Origin: JBKJVQ01 sp046717125
Lineage (GTDB): Bacteria > Pseudomonadota > Alphaproteobacteria > Rhizobiales > Methyloligellaceae
Direction: 5' to 3'
Length of the DNA stretch: 19,793 nt
Assembly (NCBI GenBank): GCA_046717125.1
Contig: JBKJVQ010000075.1
Coordinates: 1-19,793, forward strand
In this document: one piece after another, positions 6,839 to 15,638 of the stretch
Position numbering within the stretch: the stretch's first letter is position 1
Layout: each line of letters opens with the position of its first letter
The notes under the pieces: model-generated
Database searches by the model: none
The model's input: only the letters and a program-made list of their open reading frames with translations
Told to the model about the DNA's origin: nothing
Position numbers and translations under genes: made by a program

Positions 6839-6914
6839 GAGAAATCCTGTGAGTCGGTTGGCGGGCCTTATGCCGGCATGTCGGCGGCAAGGGCAAGCCC
6901 GGAGCCTACTACGC

Positions 6915-8498
6915 TCAATCCCCGGGCGGCGGCGGGGGCGGAGCCTTCTTCCGAAGTCCCGCATAGAGCGCCTTCAGATCGATCGCGCCGATGGCGTGCG
7001 AGAAGGCGACGAATATTGTGAACCCGCCGCCGACAAGGATGCCGAGCACGATCACGCGCACGATGGTTCGTTCGTCGGCGAAATACGGCCCAAGCAGGAA
7101 CAGCGCGCCCCAGAGGGCGAGCCCCATCACGATCGACGCGAGACCGAGCAGCGGCAGACGCCGGGTGAGCGCGGAATCAGCGATGAGTTGTTCGCGCTTT
7201 CGTAGGGTCCAGATCAGCATCGCGACATTGATCCATGCCGCTATCGAGGTCGCGGCCGCAATCCCGACATGGCCGGCGACTGGAAACAGCGCGAGCGCCG
7301 CGCCGACATTCACGAGCATCGAGATCGCGCCGTAGATCATCGGCGTCTTCGTATCCTCGCGCGCGAAATAGCCCGGCTGTAGCACCTTGATCGCAACGAA
7401 GGCGGGGAGTCCGGCGGCATAGGCCGCCAGCGCCGGTGCGGTCGCGGCCGTATCGGCAGCCGTGAACGCGCCGCGCTCGAACAGAATGCCGATCAGCGGT
7501 GCGGGGATCACGAACAGCGCGACCGACGCCGGCAAGGTCAGCGCGGCGGCGAACTCGATCGAGCGGTTCTGTGTGTGGCGGGCGATGTCGAGCCGCCCGG
7601 CGCGAAGCGACCGCGCAAGGTCGGGAAGGAGCACGACGCCAATGGCGATGCCGACAATGCCGAGCGGCAGCTGGTAGAGCCGGTCGGCGTAATAAAGCCA
7701 GGAAATCGCGCCCGCCTGGGTCGAGGCGATGATGGTGCCGACGATGACGTTGATCTGGACGACCCCGCCCGCGATGATGCTCGGACCCGCCAGCTGAAGC
7801 AGGCGCTTTACGTTGCTGGTCCAGCGCGGCCGCTTCCAGTGGAGTGCGATCCCGGCCCGCTTCAGCGACCATGACAACGCCAGGAGCTGGACGACGCCCC
7901 CCAGCGTGATCGCCGCGCTCGCGACGAGGCCGCCATAGGGCGTCTCGATCTCGCCGGCGAGATAGACATAGGCGAGGCCGAGAATCATCACGAGATTGAG
8001 GACCGACGGCGAGAACGCGGCAGCCGAGAATCGCCCATGCCCGTTGAGGACGCCGGAATAGAGCGACACGATCGAGACCAGTGCGAGATAGGGAAAAGCG
8101 ATTCGGCTAAGATGAACCGTCAGGTCGAATTTTTGCGGATCGTCCGCAAAGCCCGGCGCGAGCGCGTAGGTGAGCCAGACCATGCCGAGTTCGGCAATGA
8201 TGGTGAACACGAGCAGGGAGAAGGCAAGCGCTGCGAGCGATTCGTCGGCAAAACGCTTCGCCGCGTCGTCGCCTTCGGCTTCGAGTTTGCGGGCATAAAG
8301 CGGGACGAAGGCCGACTGGAACGCGCCTTCCGCGAACAGGCGACGGAACAGATTGGGCAGGCGCTGCGCGACGAAGAACGCATCGGCGACCGGTCCCGTG
8401 CCGAGCGCGGCGGCGATCAGGACGTCGCGCGCGAAGCCCAGCACCCGGCTGATGGCCGTCGCACCGCCGACGGTCGCGATATTGCGCAGCAGCGACAT
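6915..8498 (-). CDS. murJ: Lipid II flippase MurJ (MviN)
   Basis: Inner-membrane MOP-superfamily flippase that turns lipid II outward for peptidoglycan assembly. It has 527 residues from ATG 8498 (MSLLRNIATVGGATAISRVL), the usual length. The conserved N-terminal text GFARDVLIAAALGTGPVADAFF and RLPNLFRRLFAEGAFQSAFVP contains the essential Arg-Asp and the paired arginines lining the central cavity. About 14 hydrophobic segments follow, with the TM7-8 region NVIVGTIIAS...ISWLYYADRLYQLPLGI. The C-terminus is a short proline tail, KKAPPPPPPGD. The start is 8 bases after the glnD stop without a good ribosome site of its own, which points to translational coupling with glnD. Confidence 0.97.
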   Translation of the reverse strand: MSLLRNIATVGGATAISRVLGFARDVLIAAALGTGPVADAFFVAQRLPNLFRRLFAEGAFQSAFVPLYARKLEAEGDDAAKRFADESLAALAFSLLVFTIIAELGMVWLTYALAPGFADDPQKFDLTVHLSRIAFPYLALVSIVSLYSGVLNGHGRFSAAAFSPSVLNLVMILGLAYVYLAGEIETPYGGLVASAAITLGGVVQLLALSWSLKRAGIALHWKRPRWTSNVKRLLQLAGPSIIAGGVVQINVIVGTIIASTQAGAISWLYYADRLYQLPLGIVGIAIGVVLLPDLARSLRAGRLDIARHTQNRSIEFAAALTLPASVALFVIPAPLIGILFERGAFTAADTAATAPALAAYAAGLPAFVAIKVLQPGYFAREDTKTPMIYGAISMLVNVGAALALFPVAGHVGIAAATSIAAWINVAMLIWTLRKREQLIADSALTRRLPLLGLASIVMGLALWGALFLLGPYFADERTIVRVIVLGILVGGGFTIFVAFSHAIGAIDLKALYAGLRKKAPPPPPPGD

Positions 8499-8506
8499 CT
8501 ATTTTG

Positions 8507-11296
8507 TCATTCGGCCGCTGCTGGCGTCTCGCGCCCCTCTGCGCCGTCCCCACCTAGCACCTGCTGCAGCCGCCGCCTGATCTCGGTCTGGCGCGATGCG
8601 CCCGTGATCTTCCGGCCCGCAAGGTCGGTGACGTAGAACACGTCGACTGCCTTTTCGCCGAATGTCGCAATATGCGCGGACGCGATATCGAGATTGAGCG
8701 CCGCAAGCTCCGATGTCACGGCGTGGAGCAGGCCCGGCCGGTCGAGACCGTTCACCTCGATCACGGTCAGCGCATCCGACAGCGTGTTGTCGATCGCGAC
8801 TTGGGGCTCGACGCTGAAGGCCGAGAGCCGAGCCTTCCGTTTGCGCCGAGCCGCCGAAATCTCGACCGGAGCGCCGGTCATGAGCTGCTCGATGGAGCGG
8901 GCGATGCGGGCCGCGCGGCGCGTCTCGTCTTCAGCCTGATCGAAGTCGCGTTCGAGATGGATCGTGTCGAGCGCCGTTCCGTCCTTCGTTGTCCAGATCT
9001 GTGCATCGACGATGTTCGCGCCCGCTGCGGCGCATGCACCGGCGATGCCGGAGAGAAGCCGCGGATGGGTCGGCGCATAGAGCGTCAGTTCCGTTACGCC
9101 CTTGAACGCGTCGGTCGAGACATGGGTGACGAGCCGTCCGCCCTCCGACTCGGAGCGGCGTGCGAGTTCGGCATGGGTGACCTGCGTTTCGGTATCTGTC
9201 CGCAGCCAGTAGGAGGGATGGTGGCGCACGACGTAGTCGGCGATCTCGCGTTCGGTCCAGCCCGCCAGGCGATCCTTCAGCATCGCCTGCGCGCCAAGCA
9301 CACGCTGCGACTCGCTCATCTCGTTCTGCCCGCCGCCAAGCAGGGGTTCGGTCTCGAAGAAGAGATTGCGCAGGAGCTGGCCCTTCCAGCCGTTCCAGAC
9401 TCCGGGCCCCACCGCGCGGATATCGGCAACGGTCAGGACCAAGAGCAGCTTCAGCCGCTCCCGGCTTTGCACGATCCCGGCGAAGTCGCGGATGGTTTTC
9501 GGGTCGCCGAGATCGCGGCTCTGCGCGAACTGGCTCATGGTCAAATGTTGTTCGACGAGCCAGGCGGCCGTCTCGGTCTCCGCCGCTGTCAGGCCGAAGC
9601 GGGGGCCGAGTTCACGCGCAATGCGCGCGCCCGCGATCGAATGATCCTCGTCGCGACCTTTGGCGATGTCGTGCAGGAAGGCCGCGACATAGAGTGCGCG
9701 CCTGTTGTCGATCGTGGGGATCGTTCGCGTTGAGACCGGATGGTCCGTCTCGAACTCGCCGCGCTCGATGGCGGCTAGCACGCCAACGGTCCGGACGAGG
9801 TGCTCGTCGACTGTATAGTGATGATACATGTTGAATTGCATCATCGAAACGATGCGTCCGAAATCGGGGATGAAGCGCCCGAGCACGCCGGCTTCATTCA
9901 TGCGGCGCAGGACGCCTTCGGGATCCTCCGATTCCGTCAGGAGATGCATGAACAGCCGGTTGGCGGCAGGATCGGCTCGCAGCCGATCATCGATCTGCGT
10001 GAGCTTGGACCTGACCAGCCGCAGAACGTCTGCATCGAGTAGCACGCCGTTCTGCTCCGCCAGCGCGAACAGCCGGATGAAGTTCACCGGGTCAGCATGG
10101 AAGATGTCCCTGTTCGCGGCCGTGATGCGACCGTGTTCAATGCGGAAGTCGGAGACGCGGCGCAGCTTTGCGCGTTTTTTCCAGCCTGAGGGTTTCAGCC
10201 AGCGTTCGAGCCGATGCGGCGCCTTGAGTTGTTTCGCCTCCAGCGTCTGGCAGACATTCCGCGTCAGCGCGCCGACTTCGCGGGCGACGAGGAAATAATG
10301 CTTCATGAACCGCTCGACCGCTTTCAGTCCGGCATGCCCGCGATAGCCGAGCAGCTCGGCCATTTGCAGCTGCACATCGAAGGACAGACGCTCTTCCGCC
10401 CGGTCGGTCAGAAAATGGAGATTGCAGCGGACGGTCCAGAGGAAGTCCTCGCAATTTCGGTACGTGCGGTATTCGGCCGGTGAGAACACGCCGGCTTCGA
10501 CCAGTTCCCGGTCGGACATACCGAGATGCAGATAGTGGGCGATCCAGTGCAGCGTATGCAGGTCGCGCAATCCACCCTTACCATCTTTGATATTGGGCTC
10601 GACCAGATAGCGCGATGCGCCGCCCGACCTCTTGTGCCGGTCGTTCCGCTCTTCGAGCTTTGCCTCGACGAAGAGACGGCCCGATCCCTTGGCGACCTCG
10701 TCCCGGTAGCGCGTGCTGAATTCCTCGAACAGTCCGGCGTCTCCGGTAACGAGCCGCGCATCGAGCAGCGCGGTCCGGATCGTCATGTCGCTCTGCGCCG
10801 CCCGGACGCATTGGTCGACCGACCGCGTCGCATGGCCGACCTTGAAGCCGAGATCCCACAGCAGATAGAGCAGATGTTCCGCGACGCTCTCGCCCCAGGC
10901 GGTCTGCTTGTAAGGGAGAAGGAAGAGGAGATCGATGTCGGAGTGCGGCGCGAGCAGGCCGCGCCCGTAGCCGCCCGTCGCAATGATCGCCATACGCTCG
11001 GCCGATGACGGGTTCTCGGACTTGTAGACATGCCGGGTCGAGAACGCATAGGCGAGCCGGATCAGTTCGTCCTGGAATGTGGCCAGCCCTTCGGCGCAGC
11101 GCCGCCCGTCGCCATCGGCCGCGAGCTGTGCGCGGGCGGCCTGCGTTCCTTCCTCCACCAATCGCTTCAGCCGGGTGAGGAGCGCCTGCCGCATGAGCCC
11201 GTCTTGCCCCACGTGACGGCGCGTGAGATCGAACACCTCCTCTCGCAAGGACGCGGGATCGAAATAGGGCGCGGGGTTGAAGACGCTTTGGTCCAT
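8507..11296 (-). CDS. glnD: Bifunctional PII uridylyltransferase/uridylyl-removing enzyme GlnD
   Basis: Primary nitrogen sensor: it uridylylates PII (GlnB/GlnK) when glutamine is low and removes UMP when glutamine is high. It has 929 residues from ATG 11296. Domains in order: nucleotidyltransferase with GGYGRG at 108-113 and the catalytic SDIDLL aspartates D120 and D122; the GlnD linker with the RYLVEPNIKDGKGGLRDLHTL block at about 229-249; an HD phosphohydrolase domain with LHDIAKGRDEDHS (H542, D543); then two ACT domains, at about 734-800 (ELTLYAPTHPRLLSGIAGA) and 844-910 (TVIEVNGLDRPGLLHAVTSE), which bind glutamine. All catalytic residues are present. It lies between mutS and murJ on the same strand, 56 bases from mutS. 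Confidence 0.97.
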   Translation of the reverse strand: MDQSVFNPAPYFDPASLREEVFDLTRRHVGQDGLMRQALLTRLKRLVEEGTQAARAQLAADGDGRRCAEGLATFQDELIRLAYAFSTRHVYKSENPSSAERMAIIATGGYGRGLLAPHSDIDLLFLLPYKQTAWGESVAEHLLYLLWDLGFKVGHATRSVDQCVRAAQSDMTIRTALLDARLVTGDAGLFEEFSTRYRDEVAKGSGRLFVEAKLEERNDRHKRSGGASRYLVEPNIKDGKGGLRDLHTLHWIAHYLHLGMSDRELVEAGVFSPAEYRTYRNCEDFLWTVRCNLHFLTDRAEERLSFDVQLQMAELLGYRGHAGLKAVERFMKHYFLVAREVGALTRNVCQTLEAKQLKAPHRLERWLKPSGWKKRAKLRRVSDFRIEHGRITAANRDIFHADPVNFIRLFALAEQNGVLLDADVLRLVRSKLTQIDDRLRADPAANRLFMHLLTESEDPEGVLRRMNEAGVLGRFIPDFGRIVSMMQFNMYHHYTVDEHLVRTVGVLAAIERGEFETDHPVSTRTIPTIDNRRALYVAAFLHDIAKGRDEDHSIAGARIARELGPRFGLTAAETETAAWLVEQHLTMSQFAQSRDLGDPKTIRDFAGIVQSRERLKLLLVLTVADIRAVGPGVWNGWKGQLLRNLFFETEPLLGGGQNEMSESQRVLGAQAMLKDRLAGWTEREIADYVVRHHPSYWLRTDTETQVTHAELARRSESEGGRLVTHVSTDAFKGVTELTLYAPTHPRLLSGIAGACAAAGANIVDAQIWTTKDGTALDTIHLERDFDQAEDETRRAARIARSIEQLMTGAPVEISAARRKRKARLSAFSVEPQVAIDNTLSDALTVIEVNGLDRPGLLHAVTSELAALNLDIASAHIATFGEKAVDVFYVTDLAGRKITGASRQTEIRRRLQQVLGGDGAEGRETPAAAE

Positions 11297-11352
11297 GGGC
11301 GCAAGGGGTTCTGGCGCGACGGTTAAGTTCGGTTGCGCGCCTTCATATCACA

Positions 11353-14040
11353 TCAGGCGTCGTCGTTCTGGCTCAGCGCTTTCAGCGCGTAAAGCGTTTC
11401 GAGCGCCTCTCGCGGGCTCAAAGTGTCTGGATTGATTGCGGCGAGCGTATCTTTGATTGGGTCATGGGGCATCGCCGCCGGCTTCGCGGATCGCGCCGCC
11501 GCAAACAGCGGCAGTTCCGGCGGCGCGCCGACGCCCTTCCCGCCAGCTTCGAGCGCGCGCAGGAGATCGTTCGCCCGCGCCACGACGTCCCGCGGCAGGC
11601 CGGCGAGCTTCGCTACATGCACGCCCCAGGAACGATCGGCCGCGCCCGCGATCACCTTGTAGAGGAACACAATCTCGTCGCGCCATTCCCGGACCTCGAC
11701 ACAGGCGTTGGAGGCGAAGGCGAGGTCCTGCGCGAGTTGCGTCAGCTCGTGATAATGCGTCGCGAACAGGGCGCGGCACTGCGTCCTGTCATGGAGGTAT
11801 TCGAGCGTCGCCCATGCGATCGACAGCCCGTCCCAGGTGGCCGTGCCGCGCCCGATCTCATCGAGGATCACGAGCGACTTCTTGGTCGCGTGGTTCAGGA
11901 TGAAGGCCGTCTCGACCATCTCGACCATGAAGGTCGAGCGGCCGCGCGCCAGATCGTCCGCTGCGCCGACACGGCTGAAGAGACGATCGACGATCCCGAT
12001 CCGCGCCGATGTCGCAGGAACGAACGCGCCCGCCTGCGCCAGCACGACGATCAGCGCCGTCTGTCTGAGGAAGGTCGACTTGCCCGCCATGTTCGGGCCG
12101 GTGACGACGATCAGCCGTGCAGCGCCGCCGAGGCCGCAATCGTTGTCGATGAATGCCGCCTTGTTCGCCCGGAGAAGAGACCGCTCGACCACGGGATGGC
12201 GGCCGCCCTCGATATCGATCGACAGCCCGTCATCGACCACCGGCCGTACAAGATCGGCTTTCTCGGCAAGTTCGGCCCATGCCGCCAGCACGTCGAGCTC
12301 CCCCAGCGCCTGCGCGACCGCCGTGATGCGCTGCGCCTCGGCGAGCACGGTTTCTCGCAGCCTGTCAAAGATCGAAAGTTCGAGGACGAGCGCCTCGTCG
12401 GCGGCGGCGAGGATGCGGGACTGGATATCGTCGAGTTCGGCTGTCGAAAAGCGCATCGCTCCCGCCATGGTCTGGCGGTGGCGGAACTTTGCGGCGAGGG
12501 ACTCTTCCAGCAGCGGCCTGGCCTGCGTCGCGGCGGCTTCGATGTAGTACCCAAGCATGTTGTTGTGGCGCACTTTGAGCCCGCGTATTCCGGTCTCTTC
12601 GGCGTAGCGCCCCTGAAAGGCGGCGATCACACGGCGGCTGTCGTCACGCAGGCGGCGCGCTTCGTCGAGTTCCATGCTGAAGCCCTCCCGCACGAAACCG
12701 CCATCGCGCTTAAGCAGCGGCAGTTCGTGCGCGAGCGCTGCATCGAACGCATCTTCAACCGCGCCGCGCGCGCTGATTGTCGCCGCGATCATTGCAATCG
12801 TGGTCGGCTGCGCCAGATCCAGCGCGACCGAATGGATTGCGGCGGCACAGTCGCGTGCGGCCGCGAGGCCTTGCGCGATTGCGCCAAGGTCGCGCGGCCC
12901 GCCCCGGTCGAGCGTCAGCCGCGATAGCGCCCGCGACATGTCGGGCGCGCGGGCAAGCGCACTGCGAAGATCGCGCCTAAGACGCCCTTGACTGAGGAGC
13001 CAGTCCACCGCATCGAGCCGTGCGTTGATCGCTTCCGGACTTGTCAGCGGCGCGGACAGGCGCGCCGCCAGTTCGCGTGCGCCGGCCGCCGTGACCGTGC
13101 GGTCGATCGTCGCGAGCAGGCTGCCGTCGCGTGCCCCGCCCTGCGCTTTCAAGATTTCAAGATTGGCGAGGGTCGCCGCGTCGATCTCAAGCCTGCTGGC
13201 GTGCAGCGTGCGGCGCGGCGGACGCAGCGGCGGCGACTTTCCCTTCTGTGTCAGATGGACATAGGTGAGGAGCCCGGCAGCGGCCGCAAGCTCGAGGCGT
13301 CCGAACGCGCCGAACCCGTCGAGCGTCGAGACTCCAAGCCGCTCAAGCATCATCCGCGTCCCGGACGCCGCCTCGAAATGGGCGTGCGGGCACAGTGTCC
13401 TGACGCAGCCTTCGCCGTCGAGGATCTGCGCGTCGTCCCTCGCCATCCGGTCGTCGATCAGGAGTTCGCGCGGGGACAGCCGGGCGATTTCGGCGGCGAG
13501 GCCCGGCCCATCGCATTCCGCCAAAACGAATTCGCCCGTCGAGATGTCGAGCGCCGCGATCCCGAACGACGCCGGCAAGCCAGTCGAACTCGCAGCCTGC
13601 GTCACACACGCGAGGAAATTGTTCGCGCGCGCATCGAGCAGGCTGTCTTCCGTCAGCGTCCCGGCCGTGACCAGCCGCACGACATCGCGCCGAACGACGG
13701 ACTTTGCACCCCGCTTCCGCGCCTCGGCCGGATCTTCGATCTGCTCGCAGATGGCGACGCGGAGACCCGCCCGGATCAGCCGAGCGAGATAGTCGTCGGC
13801 GGCATGGATCGGCACGCCGCACATCGGGATGTCGTCGCCGAGATGCTTGCCGCGCTTGGTCAGCGCGATGCCGAGCGTGCGCGAGGCGATTTCCGCGTCC
13901 TCGAAGAACAACTCGTAGAAATCGCCCATGCGATAGAACATGAGACAATCGGCGTTGGCCGCCTTGATCTCGAGATACTGGGCCATCATCGGCGTCGGGC
14001 CTGCCGCCGCCTTCAGGCCTTCGCGCCTGTCGCTCGCCAT
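11353..14040 (-). CDS. mutS: DNA mismatch repair ATPase MutS
   Basis: Recognises mismatches and small loops and recruits MutL. It has 895 residues from ATG 14040 (MASDRREGLKAAAGPTPMMA). The frame is open further upstream to 14220, but that part lies opposite the DUF1772 gene and has no family likeness. The mismatch-contacting Phe-X-Glu is F41-Y42-E43 in YRMGDFYELFFEDAE. The ATPase carries Walker A GPNMAGKS at about 648-655, the ST(F) signature RGRSTFMVEM, and Walker B VILDEIGRGTATWDG. In relatives the residue before DG is usually F or Y, so tryptophan is a mild oddity. The C-terminal helix-turn-helix and clamp region ends LSPREALETLYALKALSQ, normal for the family. It is the first gene of the mutS-glnD-murJ-trpS block. 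Confidence 0.97.
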   Translation of the reverse strand: MASDRREGLKAAAGPTPMMAQYLEIKAANADCLMFYRMGDFYELFFEDAEIASRTLGIALTKRGKHLGDDIPMCGVPIHAADDYLARLIRAGLRVAICEQIEDPAEARKRGAKSVVRRDVVRLVTAGTLTEDSLLDARANNFLACVTQAASSTGLPASFGIAALDISTGEFVLAECDGPGLAAEIARLSPRELLIDDRMARDDAQILDGEGCVRTLCPHAHFEAASGTRMMLERLGVSTLDGFGAFGRLELAAAAGLLTYVHLTQKGKSPPLRPPRRTLHASRLEIDAATLANLEILKAQGGARDGSLLATIDRTVTAAGARELAARLSAPLTSPEAINARLDAVDWLLSQGRLRRDLRSALARAPDMSRALSRLTLDRGGPRDLGAIAQGLAAARDCAAAIHSVALDLAQPTTIAMIAATISARGAVEDAFDAALAHELPLLKRDGGFVREGFSMELDEARRLRDDSRRVIAAFQGRYAEETGIRGLKVRHNNMLGYYIEAAATQARPLLEESLAAKFRHRQTMAGAMRFSTAELDDIQSRILAAADEALVLELSIFDRLRETVLAEAQRITAVAQALGELDVLAAWAELAEKADLVRPVVDDGLSIDIEGGRHPVVERSLLRANKAAFIDNDCGLGGAARLIVVTGPNMAGKSTFLRQTALIVVLAQAGAFVPATSARIGIVDRLFSRVGAADDLARGRSTFMVEMVETAFILNHATKKSLVILDEIGRGTATWDGLSIAWATLEYLHDRTQCRALFATHYHELTQLAQDLAFASNACVEVREWRDEIVFLYKVIAGAADRSWGVHVAKLAGLPRDVVARANDLLRALEAGGKGVGAPPELPLFAAARSAKPAAMPHDPIKDTLAAINPDTLSPREALETLYALKALSQNDDA

Positions 14041-14059
14041 AAGGCGTGGTAGCGGCTGG

Positions 14060-14073
14060 TGTTGCGAACAACA
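14060..14073. promoter_or_regulatory. Short palindrome between mutS and the divergent DUF1772 gene
   Basis: TGTTG at 14060-14064 mirrors CAACA at 14069-14073 around CGAA. It lies 20 bases upstream of the mutS start, in the 118-base divergent promoter region. It could be an operator or simply chance; the arms are only five bases. Confidence 0.2.
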
Positions 14074-14158
14074 AGGCGCATCGAGAACTTGTCCGCCGTT
14101 TCCGACTGGGTCGACAGGGTGCCCCGGACGCATCATTCTGACGCGAAGGAGAGCCATC

Positions 14159-14587
14159 ATGATCATCGGGGAACTGGCACTTCTGACGGCCGGTCTGTTC
14201 ACCGGCGCGGCGCTGCACATCGTCGTGTCCGAACAGCCGGCGCGACTCAGCCTTGACGACCGTGCGGCGATCGTTTCGTGGCAAGAGAGCTACGATCGCG
14301 CCAAGATCATGCAGGGCGCCCTTGCCGTGATCGGTTTCGTCCTGGCGGCGCTCGCCTATGTGCTGACGACCGACGCGCGCTGGCTTCTTGGCGGCCTGCT
14401 GCTCCTCGCGAATTGGCCCTGGACGCTGATCGCCATGCGGGCCGTCAACGCCGAACTCGGCGCGATGGAGGCCGGCGCGTCCCCGGGCTCCGCGCGCCCG
14501 CTGGTCCTTCGTTGGGGCCGTCTGCACGCCGTGCGTGCAGGGCTCGGGCTGGCTTCCTGCCTTGTGTTCGTCTGGGCGATGAACTGA
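14159..14587 (+). CDS. DUF1772 membrane protein
   Basis: A 142-residue protein from ATG 14159 (MIIGELALLTAGLFTGAALH), chosen for AAGGAGAG eight bases upstream; the frame extends further left only as read-through opposite mutS. It has four hydrophobic segments, at about residues 4-24, 50-68, 72-92 and 123-140. The family marks are the first helix with GAALHIVVSEQPARL, a conserved tryptophan-lysine/arginine block (WQESYDRAKIMQG) and LLLLANWPWTLIAM. DUF1772 includes fungal anthrone oxygenases, but for bacterial members the activity is unknown, and I do not assign one. It diverges from mutS and has no partner on its strand. Confidence 0.85.
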   Translation: MIIGELALLTAGLFTGAALHIVVSEQPARLSLDDRAAIVSWQESYDRAKIMQGALAVIGFVLAALAYVLTTDARWLLGGLLLLANWPWTLIAMRAVNAELGAMEAGASPGSARPLVLRWGRLHAVRAGLGLASCLVFVWAMN

Positions 14588-14890
14588 CGGGCGTTTCCCT
14601 CCCGATGCCTGTCGTTTTCGCCAGATTGCGCTGCGGCGCGATCGCCGCTTTCATGATCTCCTGATCTAGGACTCTGAGGGGTAGGGACGGGGGGAAATGG
14701 CGGCGAGACACCTTGTGCAGAAGCGCGCGCGAATCGCGCATACTCTCGGCTGCATGACTTTTGCCGCCGAGGAGATGGAAGAGCTCGGGTTGCCATGTCG
14801 CCCTCGAAATTCGCAGACTGACGATGCTGCTCACGCTAGAGTGCGAAGCCGAGTTTCCGGACGAAAGCGCTGCAGGCGAGAGCGGCCAGC
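14588..14890. other. Gap between DUF1772 gene and luxR pseudogene
   Basis: 303 bases without a convincing gene. A frame from ATG 14697 to TGA 14894 (65 codons) has a GGGGGGAA just upstream, and its TGA overlaps the luxR ATG as ATGA. However, its translation is Arg-rich and matches no family I know, and its codon third positions are not biased as in the neighbours. A 13-base palindrome (GCGCGA-A-TCGCGC) is at 14727-14739. I see no lux box and no clear -35/-10 pair. Confidence 0.4.
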
Positions 14891-15620
14891 ATGACCGATC
14901 AGGCATGGGACATTGCAACTCTTGAGATCGCGCGCCTCGACAGCGAGCAGGGTCTCGGCCAATTTCTCGATCGGCTCGTCGATCTCTACGGGCTGAGAAC
15001 GCCGTCTACCATGTGATCGCGCGCCCCGGATGCCCGGAACGCAACCCGGCGCTGGTCCTCACCTATCCGATCGAATGGCTCAGCCGCTATATCGACCAGA
15101 ACTATTTTGTCGTCGATCCGGTCCTGTCGACCGGAGCCTCCAGCCATCTCCCGTTCGACTGGAGCAGTCTTGATAAGCGCGGCCCTCGCGCGCGCCAGCT
15201 CTTCAGCGAGTCCATCGATTTCGGTATCGGCACGCAAGGAATGACCTTCCCCGTCAGGGGCGCGGTCGGCGATTTCGCTCTGTTCAGCGTCACGGGCGAG
15301 GCGACGCTCGCGGCGTGGCGGGCGCATATGCGGCATTACAGCCGAGATCTCCTGATGCTGGCTCATCTGATCCACGCGCGCATGATGGGCCTGGTCGCAC
15401 CGTCAGACACATCGATCTCGACCATGTCGCCACGCGAGCGCGAGGTTCTCACTTTGGGCGCAAGGGTCATACCAACAAGCAGATTGCCTGGCAGCTCAGC
15501 ATCTCGGAGCGCGCGATCCGCGCCTATTTTGAATCCGCGCGGACGAAGCTGAATTGCGCCAATCGCGGCCACGTATTGGCGCGCGCGGTCGATTTGCGGA
15601 TCATCTCGTCGCTGAACTGA
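14891..15620 (+). pseudogene. LuxR-type acyl-homoserine-lactone receptor, two frameshifts
   Basis: The start is ATG 14891 (MTDQAWDIATLEIARLDSEQ). The first frame runs to LYGLRTP and a TGA near 15013; the true continuation, NAVYHVIARPGCPE, is in the next frame, which a single missing base at about 14990-14996 would restore (CTG GAG AAC). The second frame runs to SPREREVLTLGA, then is lost at about 15455-15463. The third frame carries on GHTNKQIAWQLSISERAIRA and ends at TGA 15620. One missing A in GCAAGGG would restore it. The restored protein is about 243 residues. The autoinducer domain keeps the signal-pocket set: W and Y in EWLSRY, DP in VVDPV, W in FDWSS, and G in GTQGMTF. The HTH is complete once the frame is mended. 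No luxI is in the window, so this would be a LuxR solo. It converges on olsB with 18 bases between stops. Confidence 0.85.
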
Positions 15621-15638
15621 CGGACCGGCCTGAGCTGC

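Noticed and set aside
6839..6964. Extended trpS start at 6964
   Set aside because: The extension is Arg/Pro-rich, overlaps the murJ 3' end, and family alignment plus AGGA support ATG 6838.
11464..12927. Long plus-strand open frame (487 codons) opposite mutS
   Set aside because: Antisense shadow of the MutS core and ATPase region; no ribosome site or family likeness. The similar frames at 8672-9733 (opposite glnD), 12988-14052 (opposite mutS) and 17280-18569 (opposite the kinase) are rejected for the same reason.
14041..14220. Extended mutS start at 14220
   Set aside because: The added 60 residues lie opposite the DUF1772 gene and its ribosome site, and do not resemble MutS N-termini.
14727..14739. 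Possible lux box upstream of luxR
   Set aside because: It is a 13-base GC palindrome without the ACCTG/CAGGT-type half-sites of LuxR operators.
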